From: Chromatiaceae bacterium
GTDB lineage: Bacteria; Pseudomonadota; Gammaproteobacteria; Chromatiales; Chromatiaceae
Direction: 5' to 3'
NCBI GenBank assembly: GCA_026984455.1
Contig: JALSSC010000066.1
Location: 1 to 36,227 of the forward strand
Length of the DNA: 36,227 bases
A program made the position numbers and the translations under genes. The notes beneath the pieces are model-generated. The model did no database searches. It was not told the DNA's origin and saw nothing but the letters and a program-made list of their open reading frames with translations. Below are positions 26,089 through 34,100 of the stretch, in pieces; position 1 is the first letter of the stretch; every line of letters begins with the position of its first letter.

Positions 26089-27395
26089 AGCATGACCACC
26101 CCGATCGCCAGGATCCAGCCCATGAGGATGGCCGGCATCCATTTCAGGTGCGTCGCAAAAGTATAGCGTCCCCGGGCGAGGCCGAGCAGGGCGACGCTGG
26201 CGGCCGAGCCGATGGCCAAGAGGCTGCCCCCGGTACCGGTGACGAAGGCGAGCAGGCGCCATTGCTCCAAGGACATCTCCGGCCGCATCTCCAGCACCAT
26301 GAGCGCCATGGGCACGTTCTCCATAAAGGCGGAGGCGAGGCCCGCGACGAGATTCCCGCCTATGGCACCGAAGTGCCCATAGGTAGAGTCAGCAAGCCAA
26401 GTCAAATGACCAAGATGGCCGAGACCGGCAACCCCCACCGCCGCCCCATAGAGGAATAACAGGCCGTCCCATTCCGCACGAGCAATGCGATGAAAGATAT
26501 CGAAGCCTCGCCCCTTCCCATCGGCAGACTCTCTATGAGTACGACGTAGATAATAGCCGTAGAATTGTAACAGGCCGAGCCCTGTCATCATCCCGATCGC
26601 TGCAGGCAACCCGAACAGGCCACGGAAGAGGACGGCAATGGCCACGGTCGAGGCGAACAGGAAGAGAATGGGAACGGCTCCCCGTCTCAGCCGGGGCTCA
26701 CCCGGACAGGGAGGGGGATGCCCCCGGGGCACGGCCCCATACATCACCAGGGCGGGCACGGCCCAGGCCACCACGGCCGCGGGCCAGAGGGAAAGGAAAT
26801 CGGTCAAGCCCAGGGTGCCTTCGGCGGTGGATATGCCCTCCCGCCAGAGGATCAGGGTGGTGAGATCGCCGAAAGGACTCACCACCCCACCCGCATTCAC
26901 GGCCACCAGCAGGCTGATACAGGCCAGGCCCACGAAACGCCGCGATGTGGCACCCAAGGTCACCACCATCGCCCCAAGCAGAAGCACCGTGGTGATATTC
27001 TCCAGCAGCGGCGAGAGCAGCAGACCCGCGCCACCGGCGGACCAATAGAGCTGACGATAGCTGAGCCTGAGATGCCCCAGACGAAGCCGCAGATAGAGGA
27101 ACAGTCTCCTCTCGTTCAGGGCCTCCACAAAGGTCATGGCGACCAACAAGAACAACATCAGTTCCGCGTAGCGCAACAGGGCGGCGCGCAAGGCCTGCTC
27201 CGCCCCCTGCTCCTCACCCGCCGCCATCGCCGCCCAACCCACCAGCGCCCAGACGATACCCGCGGCCAGCACCATGGGTTTCGACTTGCGCAGGGCCGTA
27301 TACTCCTCCGCCGCCGCCAACACCAGAGCACCAAAGAAGGCCATCAGGACCAGGATATGAACCCACCAAGGGGCTTGCAGAGCGTCTCCAGGCAA
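26085..27395 (-). CDS. nhaD: NhaD-type Na+/H+ antiporter
   Basis: A 436-residue inner-membrane ion transporter with about twelve helices. [40 protein letters not shown] and [14 protein letters not shown] match conserved NhaD blocks, with the usual PLLDN replaced by PLLEN. NhaD exchanges Na+ or Li+ for protons, usually at alkaline pH. The most likely start is TTG at 27395 with a GGTAGG-like site upstream; a GTG a few codons later is an alternative. The sensor kinase begins within its stop codon, and the Rnf operon is convergent next door, suggesting linked ion homeostasis. Confidence 0.9.
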   Translation of the reverse strand: MPGDALQAPWWVHILVLMAFFGALVLAAAEEYTALRKSKPMVLAAGIVWALVGWAAMAAGEEQGAEQALRAALLRYAELMLFLLVAMTFVEALNERRLFLYLRLRLGHLRLSYRQLYWSAGGAGLLLSPLLENITTVLLLGAMVVTLGATSRRFVGLACISLLVAVNAGGVVSPFGDLTTLILWREGISTAEGTLGLTDFLSLWPAAVVAWAVPALVMYGAVPRGHPPPCPGEPRLRRGAVPILFLFASTVAIAVLFRGLFGLPAAIGMMTGLGLLQFYGYYLRRTHRESADGKGRGFDIFHRIARAEWDGLLFLYGAAVGVAGLGHLGHLTWLADSTYGHFGAIGGNLVAGLASAFMENVPMALMVLEMRPEMSLEQWRLLAFVTGTGGSLLAIGSAASVALLGLARGRYTFATHLKWMPAILMGWILAIGVVML

Positions 27396-27642
27396 AACCG
27401 ACCTACCGAGCCAGACAGAGAGAGGAAATATGGCCCAATTGCGCGGCGAATTCCATGGGATGCATCAGTTCGGCGCAAGAGTGCCGTGTGGGAGCACCTT
27501 CAGCCACGATGACTCTGGTATGGAGGGACTCGCGGCCGTAGCCGCCGCCACAGGCACAGTACGGCCGGCGCGCAGACAGCAGGCAACGCGTGCGGTGCTT
27601 GCCCGCCCACGAGAGCCGCTCCACCGTACTGCGGAGGGTGAT

Positions 27643-27729
27643 TGGTGCCCGGGGCGGGAGTCGAACCCGCACGACCGAGGTCGAGGGATTTTAAGTCCCT
27701 TGCGTCTACCGATTTCGCCACCCGGGCGG
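27643..27729 (-). tRNA. tRNA-Leu (anticodon UAA)
   Basis: An 87-base class II tRNA with the encoded CCA end. The acceptor stem GCCCGGG pairs with CCCGGGC, the anticodon loop CTTAAAA carries UAA, the long variable arm is CGACCTCGGTCG, and the T loop is TTCGACT. It stands alone, between the divergently spaced nhaD and the Gly/Tyr-rich protein gene. Confidence 0.97.
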
Positions 27730-27851
27730 GGACCTGGGAAACACCACCTGGCACCCCATGGCAGGGCCTCGCGAGGACGCCCCGGGATGCGATGACGACG
27801 CAGTGGCCGGGAATGCGTCTGTGACGGAGAGGATATGACTGGCCGGCGGGA

Positions 27852-28196
27852 CTACTCAGGACGGCTCGGTGCAGTGGGCTGGGGGGGCTGGCCGGGCCGC
27901 CCATAGGCCGGAGCGCCATAGCCGGGGGCGGGGCCATACCCGTATCCATAGCCGCCGTATCCCGGACCATACGGACCATACCCATAGGGGGCATAGCCAT
28001 AAGGGCCGCCATAACCATAGCCGGGGTAGTAGCCACGGGCACCGTCACGATAGTCGTGATCCCGTCCGCCGCCCATCCACCTGGATGGGTTCATCATCCT
28101 GCCAAAGTCGAAGGCCGACGCAGCACCGGCCACGGTCAACAGGGTCAGGCTCAAGATCAGGAGGGTACCGCGTCGCAATGCCATCTGGTCACTCAT
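27852..28196 (-). CDS. secreted Gly/Tyr-rich protein with MMNPSRW motif
   Basis: A 114-residue exported protein. Signal peptide MSDQMALRRGTLLILSLTLL to AGAASA, then FDFGRMMNPSRWMGGGRDHD, then about 60 residues of YGY/YGP/GYGG repeats and a Pro/Gln tail. Start 28196 has AAGGAG about 8 bases upstream. It is a shorter paralogue of the protein at 9608-10117: both have the MMNPS[KR]W-GG-RDG motif right after the signal cleavage site, then the Gly/Tyr tract, but this one lacks the coiled coil. Such composition is known from sulfur globule envelope proteins of purple sulfur bacteria. Whether it has that role is not shown. Confidence 0.75.
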   Translation of the reverse strand: MSDQMALRRGTLLILSLTLLTVAGAASAFDFGRMMNPSRWMGGGRDHDYRDGARGYYPGYGYGGPYGYAPYGYGPYGPGYGGYGYGYGPAPGYGAPAYGRPGQPPQPTAPSRPE

Positions 28197-28498
28197 TATA
28201 TTCACTCCTTCGGCCCAGTGCCTTGCGCCGCTGGTGATTGGATTGTTCAGTTGGGTCTGCCGAATGCCAGGCACAGCGATATCGGTATCGTTGAGCTTAC
28301 CAGACTTGGCGCCCCGCGGTCAGGATCGCATGCGAATCCAACCGGTTCGAAAGATGCCCGACGTCGCCTACCACTCTTGTCACTACTGCGTCCTCCTCTC
28401 GTAGACCAGGGTCTGACCAGGACCCGCACCTGTTGTCGCCGGTTGGTGGCCAGGAGGAGGGTCATCGCCCTCTGCTCAGCCTGCGGAGGCATCGGGAT
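28197..28498. other. intergenic region upstream of the Gly/Tyr-rich protein
   Basis: About 300 bases with no supported gene. It contains the ribosome-binding site of the secreted protein (28201-28210 side) and a small dyad, CGATATCGGTATCG (28277-28290). I saw no clear sigma-70 promoter or terminator. Confidence 0.5.
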
Positions 28499-29926
28499 TC
28501 AGGGCTTGGTCTCCGTCACGACATGGACCTCGCCCTCCGGCGCCCCTTCTTCATCCGCCGGCCGCGCCGGCGCAGAACGTTCGAAACGCACCCGGGTGAT
28601 CCGGTGCCGGTCCATCTCCGCCACCTCGAGTGTACCCACATCCAGCTCCAGGCGATCGCCCTGGCGCGGCACCCGGCCGAGCTTGAAATAGATCAGGCCC
28701 GCCAGGGAGACATAGTCCGCCTCCTGGGGGAACGGCAGGCCCAGGGCCTCCTCCAGATCCGATACCCGGATCGAGGCGTCGATGAGATAGCCACCCGCAT
28801 CGTCCTGTTTGATATAGCGCTGGGGACGGGTGAACTCGTCGTCGTATTCGCCGACGATCTCCTCCAACACGTCCTCCAGGGTGATCAACCCGGCGGTGCC
28901 GCCGAACTCGTCGATGACCACGGCCATGTAACGGGACTGTTGCTGGAAATCGCGCAGCAGGTGGGAGAGGGGCTTGGTCTCGGGGACGATGTAGGGGGGA
29001 AACATGATCTCCTGCACCGGTCGTTCCAGCAACACCCCCCAATCCTCGCCATCACCGATCTTGGCGAGGATCTCCTTGATGGAGACGAAGCCCGTGATCT
29101 CGTCGAGGCTCTTTCGATAGATGGGGAACCGCTCGTGGTGCACCTCTTTGAAGCGACGCAACAGTTCGGCCACCGGCGCCTCCTCGGGCACCGCGATGAT
29201 CTCGGTGCGCGGGATCATGGCCTCACGGGTCAGGTGATCGTCCAGATCGAAGACCCGCCGGATCATCCGGGTCTCCTCCGGATTGATGGCCCCCTCGCGC
29301 TCGCTGGCACTGAGAATGGTGCGGATCTCCTCTTCGGTCATGGAGAACTGGAGATCCTTCTCCTCCCGCAGGAGTTCGCGCTGCCCGAACACCCAGAGCA
29401 GGCCGCGGGCGGTCTTGTTCATCAGCCAGATGGGCCAGGCCAACAACCGATACAGGAAATTGATGATCCGCGCCACGGTCAGGCTCAGACCCTCGGCATT
29501 GTGGAAGGCGTAGACCTTGGGCGCCAACTCCCCGCCCACCACGTGGAAGAAGGAGACCACGAGAAATCCCACGGCGTAGGACAGGGTGTGGGCAGTGGAG
29601 ATCAGAGCCGCATGGGGCGAGTCGCTGGCGACCGCCTCGAAGGCCGCTTCGAACAACGGATCGAGCATGTGACTGAGGGTCTCCATGCCCACCGCGCCGA
29701 GGGCCAGGGAGACCAGGGTGATGCCGATCTGGGTGACCGAATAGAAGCGCTCGGGCTGGTTGTGCAGGATCCGCACCACCTGCGCCCCACGGTGGCCCTC
29801 GTCGGCCAGTTGCTTGATGCGGCTGCGCCGGGCCGAGGTGAGTGCGATCTCGGAGGCCACGAAGAAGGCGTTGCCCGCGATCAGGCCCAGTATGAGCAGT
29901 AACTTGAATCCCAGGGAGAGTTCCAT
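28499..29926 (-). CDS. CNNM/CorC (DUF21-CBS-CorC_HlyC) transmembrane protein
   Basis: A 475-residue protein with the full three-part layout. An N-terminal DUF21/CNNM membrane domain (NAFFVASEIALTSARRSRIK, YSVTQIGITLVSLALGAVG, HVVGGELAPKV) is followed by two CBS repeats (REAMIPRTEIIAVPEEAPV; DEFGGTAGLITLEDVLEEIV) and a C-terminal CorC_HlyC domain (YLIDASIRVSDLEEALGLPF). These proteins are linked to Mg2+/Co2+ export or resistance. ATG 29926 with GAGGTG upstream is preferred over 29941. It is divergent from yceF. Confidence 0.92.
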   Translation of the reverse strand: MELSLGFKLLLILGLIAGNAFFVASEIALTSARRSRIKQLADEGHRGAQVVRILHNQPERFYSVTQIGITLVSLALGAVGMETLSHMLDPLFEAAFEAVASDSPHAALISTAHTLSYAVGFLVVSFFHVVGGELAPKVYAFHNAEGLSLTVARIINFLYRLLAWPIWLMNKTARGLLWVFGQRELLREEKDLQFSMTEEEIRTILSASEREGAINPEETRMIRRVFDLDDHLTREAMIPRTEIIAVPEEAPVAELLRRFKEVHHERFPIYRKSLDEITGFVSIKEILAKIGDGEDWGVLLERPVQEIMFPPYIVPETKPLSHLLRDFQQQSRYMAVVIDEFGGTAGLITLEDVLEEIVGEYDDEFTRPQRYIKQDDAGGYLIDASIRVSDLEEALGLPFPQEADYVSLAGLIYFKLGRVPRQGDRLELDVGTLEVAEMDRHRITRVRFERSAPARPADEEGAPEGEVHVVTETKP

Positions 29927-30060
29927 CGGACACCTCGACATGGCAGGAGAACAGGGGCGACAGACCCGTGGCCGAAATACCCTTCATCCACCGACGGCGC
30001 GGCCGGGCCGGACGGCCGTGAATGCGGTATCATGGCCATACCGCACAAGATCATCGTGTT

Positions 30061-30657
30061 ATGTTACCTGCTCCAAGGCCCCTCGTCCTCGCCTCCACCT
30101 CCGCCTTCCGCATGGCCTTGCTGGAACGTCTGGGGTTGCCTTTCGAGACCTTCGCCCCGAACCTCGACGAATCACGCCTGCCCGGGGAATCGCCCCGATC
30201 GTTGGTGCTGCGGCTCGCCGAGGCGAAGGCCCGCAGCGCCGCCGAACGCCACCCGGAGGCACTCATCATCGGCTCGGATCAGGTCGCCTGTATCGATGAC
30301 CAAGTGTTGGGCAAACCGGGTGACCGGGAACATGCCCGCGAGCAACTGCGCCAGGCCTCGGGAAGGCGGGTGGATTTCCATACCGGCCTGTGCCTGTACG
30401 ACAGCGGCCGGGATTGGGCACAGGTGGACTGCATCCCCTTCGAGGTCCGGTTTCGCCGCCTCTCCCCCGCCCAGATCGACGCCTATATCGAGCGGGAACG
30501 CCCCTTTGCCTGTGCCGGCGGCTTCAAGTCCGAAGGCCTGGGTATCGCCCTGTTCGAGCGCCTGCGAGGCGACGACCCCAACGCCCTGGTGGGCCTGCCC
30601 TTGATCCGTCTAGTGTCCATGCTGGAGGCCGCGGGGCGGCCGGTGCTGAGGGCCTGA
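30061..30657 (+). CDS. yceF: Maf-family nucleotide pyrophosphatase YceF (m7GTP type)
   Basis: A 198-residue cytosolic enzyme that hydrolyses modified nucleoside triphosphates; the YceF subfamily prefers 7-methyl-GTP. [20 protein letters not shown], then [15 protein letters not shown], and [20 protein letters not shown] with [13 protein letters not shown] closely follow YceF rather than the dTTP/UTP-type YhdE. It is divergent from the CorC gene. The antisense out-of-frame extension of the truncated fcl gene runs 134 bases into its 3' end. Confidence 0.93.
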   Translation: MLPAPRPLVLASTSAFRMALLERLGLPFETFAPNLDESRLPGESPRSLVLRLAEAKARSAAERHPEALIIGSDQVACIDDQVLGKPGDREHAREQLRQASGRRVDFHTGLCLYDSGRDWAQVDCIPFEVRFRRLSPAQIDAYIERERPFACAGGFKSEGLGIALFERLRGDDPNALVGLPLIRLVSMLEAAGRPVLRA

Positions 30658-31504
30658 GCCGCAGGCCGCCCCCCAGGACGGACCTCATTCGTGATGGTCG
30701 AAGGTCCGGTAACCCTCCTGCCGGCAGAGGGCGTCGCGTTCCGCATCGCGCAGGTCGGCCACCACCATCTCGCGGACCAGCTCCTCGAACGGTATGCGCG
30801 GACTCCAGCCCAGTCGCTCCCGCGAACACGCAGGCGTCGGCTATGTCGTCCACGTGCAGGAACTCACGCCGGGGGGTGCCGCTGCCCCATACCTGCACCG
30901 CGGGCCTCCCCGCCACCTTGGCCTCGTGGAACTTGCGGATCATGGCCGGGATCACGTGACTGCCCTCGAGGTCGAAGTTGTCGCCCGGGCCGTAGAGATT
31001 GGTGGGCATGACGCTGCGGAAGTCCGTTCCATACTGGCGGTTGTAGGACTCGCACAGCTTGATCCCGGCGATCTTGGCGATGGCATAGGGCTCGTTGGTG
31101 GGTTCGAGCGGGCCGGAGAGCAGCTCCGACTCGGCCATGGGCTGATGTGCCAGGCGCGGATAGATGCAGGAACTGCCGAGGAACAGCAGGCGCCGCACCC
31201 CGGTACGCCAGGCCGCATCCATGATGTTGGCCTCGATCATCAGGTTCTGGTAGATGAACTCCGCGGGATAGGTATCGTTGGCCAGGATCCCGCCCACCTT
31301 GGCCGCCGCCAGATAGACCTGGGCGGGCCGTTCCCGCTCGAAGAAGGTGCGCACCGCCCGCTGATCGGTCAGATCCAGTTGGGCATGGGTCCGGGTCGAT
31401 ATCCGCCGGCGCCCAAGGGCCTCCAGACGCCGGACGATGGCCGAGCCCACCATCCCCCGGTGGCCCGCCACATAGATGGTTTCGTCTTCTATCTTATGGC
31501 TCAC
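30524..31504 (-). pseudogene. fcl: GDP-L-fucose synthase, 3'-truncated
   Basis: Residues 1-228 are an authentic Fcl: [16 protein letters not shown] (NADP fold), [20 protein letters not shown], the active-site YAIAK (Y140, K144), [12 protein letters not shown] and [19 protein letters not shown]. The normal next 90 residues (INVGTG, PDGTPRK, LGW) are missing. The frame instead runs out of register through a gmd fragment and then antisense to yceF, stopping at 30524, so residues after about 228 are spurious. Start is GTG 31504 with GGAG upstream. Fcl turns the Gmd product into GDP-L-fucose. With both genes broken, this pathway is probably lost here unless another copy exists. Confidence 0.85.
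30685..30822 (-). pseudogene. gmd: C-terminal remnant of GDP-mannose 4,6-dehydratase (gmd)
   Basis: Only the last 45 codons remain: [20 protein letters not shown], then [18 protein letters not shown], ending at TGA 30685-30687. This matches the C-terminal helices of Gmd (K-LGW-P-FEELV-MV-ADL). It joins directly, in a different frame, to the end of the surviving part of fcl at about 30821-30830. No start codon or upstream part of gmd is present. Confidence 0.75.
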
Positions 31505-31542
31505 TGCGTTTCTCCATTACAGGCATGGACATAGAGCGACTT

Positions 31543-31603
31543 CAGCCGCGACCGGGCGTGGCCGCTCCGTGCAGGAGTCATCGCGGCCGAGGCCGCTCCC
31601 ACG
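31543..31603. repeat. REP-like palindromic pair
   Basis: 31581-31603 carries TCGCGGCCGAGGCCGCTCCC, with the perfect hairpin GCGGCC-GA-GGCCGC (31583-31596). This is the type of repeated extragenic palindrome common in gammaproteobacteria. A degenerate neighbour at 31543-31568 ends in the same GGCCGCTCC. It lies between fcl and the protease gene. Confidence 0.5.
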
Positions 31604-31668
31604 CGGCGCTCTTCCGCAAGACGCCAGATCGACGTACAGGGCATTCCCCCCTCCACAATCGTTACCAT

Positions 31669-32433
31669 TCAGGGCTTGAGCCCGTTCCTGACCAACAGAT
31701 CGTACACATAGGTCGCCGGGATGGCGTAGCTGATGCCGCTGGGGCGGCTCAGGGCGTCTTCCTTGGAGCCCTTCACGAACACGCTATTGACCACCCCCAC
31801 CACCCGCCCGTCCTCACGTCGGTACAGGGGGCTGCCGCTGTTCCCCGGATAGGCCACTATATCCAACTGGAACACGTCGAAGGGCGACGACAGGGCCCGC
31901 AGGCGGTCGGCATCCAGCCCCTTGCCGCTGATCGAGGGCATAGCCAGGGGGGTGATCGCGGCCACGATCCCGTGGTGGGTCGCGGGGTGCAGGCCCAGCA
32001 CCATACCGATGGGGAAGCCGGTCAGGGCCACGGCCTCCCCCTCCCGTACCGTGGCGGCGTGTCCCAGGGGCAGGGGTGGCAGCTTTCCCTTGAACAGCAA
32101 CACGCAGAGGTCATGGGTGCGGTCGCACTCCACCACCCGCGCCGCCAGGGCGCGCGGTTCGCGCCGCCCACGCGGCAACAGTACTGCGAGATGTTCGCCG
32201 TGACGGGTGTCGATGAAGGGCGAAACCACGTGACGATTGGTGATGACGTGACGCCCATCGGCCACGGCGAAGCCCGTCCCGCGGATCGAGACCCGGGGCT
32301 GGCGCGTGGCCATGAAGGTGCCTATACCCACCACCGAAGGCTTCACCCGGCGCAGCACATCGGGCAGGCCGGCGTGGGTCCCAGGGACAGGGCCCAGGAG
32401 CGACGCCAGCAGCAAGAGGAACGACGGCCTCAC
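31669..32433 (-). CDS. exported trypsin-like serine protease (S1C type, no PDZ)
   Basis: A 254-residue protein. A signal peptide (MRPSFLLLLASLLGPVPGTH, cut near AGLP) is followed by a chymotrypsin-fold protease with His68 in VITNRHVV, Asp108 in RTHDLCVLL and Ser199 in YPGNSGSPLY. It lacks the PDZ domains of DegP/HtrA. It may act in periplasmic quality control, but the substrate is unknown. GTG 32433 overlaps the ppk2 stop (GTGA), so the two genes are translationally coupled. Confidence 0.87.
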   Translation of the reverse strand: MRPSFLLLLASLLGPVPGTHAGLPDVLRRVKPSVVGIGTFMATRQPRVSIRGTGFAVADGRHVITNRHVVSPFIDTRHGEHLAVLLPRGRREPRALAARVVECDRTHDLCVLLFKGKLPPLPLGHAATVREGEAVALTGFPIGMVLGLHPATHHGIVAAITPLAMPSISGKGLDADRLRALSSPFDVFQLDIVAYPGNSGSPLYRREDGRVVGVVNSVFVKGSKEDALSRPSGISYAIPATYVYDLLVRNGLKP

Positions 32434-33344
32434 GTGATGAATTTACCGCTGCGCAGACGTTCCGCCTCCATCAGCTCCAGTTCCCGCGCCCCCGAGATGA
32501 CGATCTCGGGGTCAGGCACGAAGTCGAGGCTCGGATCGAGACGTTGGTAAGGCACCGAATTGAGAATCACCTTGATGGCATTGAGGCGCGCTTTGTATTT
32601 GTTGTTGGAGCGGATCACCGTCCAGGGCGAGTGGGCGGTGTGGGTATGCTTGAGCATCTCGTATTTCTGCTGGGTGAAATCGTCCCAACGGTCCTGGGCC
32701 TGGACATCGATCTCGCTCAGCTTCCATTGACGCAGGGGATCGGTACGGCGGCGTTCGAAACGGCGTGCCTGTTCGTCCTTGGTGACACTGAAATAGAGCT
32801 TCAACAGGATGGTGCCCTGACGCACCAGGTCCTTTTCGAAGCCCACCACGCCGTGGATGAAGTTGTCGTATTCCTCGCGGGTACAAAAACCGAACACCGG
32901 CTCCACCATCGCCCGGTTGTACCAACTCCGGTCGAACAGCACCACCTCGCCCCCATGGGGAAACTGAGCCACGTAACGCTGGAAGAACCACTGCGTACGC
33001 TGCTCCTCGGTGGGCTTGCCCAGGGCCACCACCCGATAGCGTTTCTCGTTCATATAGCGGGTGACACGACGGATGGTGCCCCCCTTCCCCGCCGCATCGC
33101 GTCCCTCGAACAGGATGATCATGCGGCGCCCTTCCTCTTCCAGATAATGCTGCATCTGGATCAGTTCCGCCTGATAGGGCTTCAGACTCTGTTCCTGACG
33201 ACGCTTGAGAATAGCCTTGCGATTGTCCTTTTCCAGCCGCAACATGCGCTCACGCAGGCGCACGTACTCCTCAGAGAGTTCTTGGGCCGTCAGTCGTTTG
33301 CCACACACCTCGAGGCGCTCGGGGCTGGAGGGAATGGGTTCCAT
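32430..33344 (-). CDS. ppk2: polyphosphate kinase 2 family protein
   Basis: A 304-residue P-loop kinase that transfers phosphate between polyphosphate and nucleotides. The Walker A motif is GRDAAGKGGT (81-90), the FDRSWYNRAMVEPVFGF block (D138, R139) is the Walker B/lid region, and YFSVTKDEQARRFERRRTDP and SNNKYKARLNAI complete the signature. It is a single-domain PPK2. ATG 33344 with GAGGAG upstream is chosen; the frame to 33446 is unsupported. It is first in a two-gene unit with the protease. Confidence 0.93.
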   Translation of the reverse strand: MEPIPSSPERLEVCGKRLTAQELSEEYVRLRERMLRLEKDNRKAILKRRQEQSLKPYQAELIQMQHYLEEEGRRMIILFEGRDAAGKGGTIRRVTRYMNEKRYRVVALGKPTEEQRTQWFFQRYVAQFPHGGEVVLFDRSWYNRAMVEPVFGFCTREEYDNFIHGVVGFEKDLVRQGTILLKLYFSVTKDEQARRFERRRTDPLRQWKLSEIDVQAQDRWDDFTQQKYEMLKHTHTAHSPWTVIRSNNKYKARLNAIKVILNSVPYQRLDPSLDFVPDPEIVISGARELELMEAERLRSGKFIT

Positions 33345-33531
33345 AAGGCAACTCCTCGGCTCGGAAAAAATCCATTTTCCCTTTTCCCTTGGTCGGTGAC
33401 AATGTCGGCGATCAACTCCCAGCCATCGCGAGGGAGTTTCACCCATCGCATGCGATCTTTAGACTCCCACGCTCTCCCTATCCCTGGACCTTGTAGGATT
33501 GCCCACCGTGGTCCCTGCAGTGACCCGGTTC

Positions 33532-33681
33532 TATACCCGTCGCAGGTGAATATATCGTCGTCGTGCCCCTGGGCAAGGCGCGGAAGCGAGTCATCGCGGG
33601 GACTATGGCGAGCTTTCGCAACACTGCCCAGGGGGGCGAGGGGCGGCCGCAGTCGCAAAGTATTCACCTGCGACGGGTATA
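33532..33681. repeat. 150-bp inverted-repeat element (MITE-like)
   Basis: A perfect 21-bp inverted repeat, TATACCCGTCGCAGGTGAAT plus A at 33532-33552, faces its reverse complement at 33661-33681. Complementarity continues imperfectly inside (GTGCCCCTGGGCA against CCCCCCTGGGCAG, then similar GCGGAAGCG / GCGAAAGC), so the whole unit can fold as a long hairpin. No ORF and no obvious target-site duplication. Confidence 0.7.
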
Positions 33682-33820
33682 ACGCCCAGGGGGGACAGGC
33701 TCGTAGAGCTGGCCCTCCATGTACGACGGCCGCATGACAATCTCTGCCTTTTCTGTCAGGTCAGGACATGCCCGAGGCGGCGGGGGGGAGCGCACGAACC
33801 GTCACTGTGCGCCACTAAAA

Positions 33821-33835
33821 TGGCACAACATATGC
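33821..33835 (+). promoter_or_regulatory. sigma-54 (-24/-12) promoter candidate
   Basis: TGGCACAACATATGC fits TGGCAC-N5-TTGC at all but one position, with GG (33822-33823) and GC (33834-33835) exactly 10 bases apart. It overlaps an imperfect dyad TGTGCGCCA-ctaaaa-TGGCACA (33806-33827). Transcription would begin about 60 bases before the ATG at 33905. Confidence 0.6.
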
Positions 33836-33904
33836 TTAGGTATCTCCAAGGCGCCGATTGCCGCCCATTTTGTCAACGTTCTGGACACCAAACGGAGATC
33901 CGCC

Positions 33905-34063
33905 ATGAGTTACCACCAAAAGACCGAACTCTTCCGCAGCGGCCGTTACCTCCTGCGTATGCAGCCCCCCGTGAGTCACTGGTGGACCCAGAGCGACTGG
34001 ATCGCCTACATCGACCGCAACGGACGCTGGCTCGACCAACCCCTGGCCGACGATTCGCTCTGA
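33905..34063 (+). CDS. small basic protein, 52 aa, unknown
   Basis: A 52-residue ORF, MSYHQKTELFRSGRYLLRMQ onward, rich in Trp and Tyr (HWWTQSDWIAYIDRNGRWL) and ending QPLADDSL. GGAGAT lies 5 bases before the ATG and the sigma-54-like promoter 70 bases upstream, which support a real gene. No signal peptide or known family. It is convergent with the AGCS symporter gene, with a GC hairpin (CCCCGGCCTCGGGG, 34064-34077) between the stops. Confidence 0.6.
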   Translation: MSYHQKTELFRSGRYLLRMQPPVSHWWTQSDWIAYIDRNGRWLDQPLADDSL

Positions 34064-34100
34064 CCCCGGCCTCGGGGGCCTCGCCCGTTACGACCCGGGA

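Larger units (their letters stand above)
33345..33904. other. non-coding region with an inverted-repeat element and a sigma-54 promoter
   Basis: 560 bases between the divergent ppk2 and the 52-residue ORF. It holds the 33532-33681 inverted-repeat element and the -24/-12 promoter at 33821-33835, described separately. GCCCAGGGGGG occurs twice (near 33627 and 33684). No gene is supported here. Confidence 0.6.

Noticed and set aside
27643-27729. tRNA-Leu as an integration site of a mobile element
   Set aside because: No integrase, direct repeat of the tRNA end or compositional change on either side.
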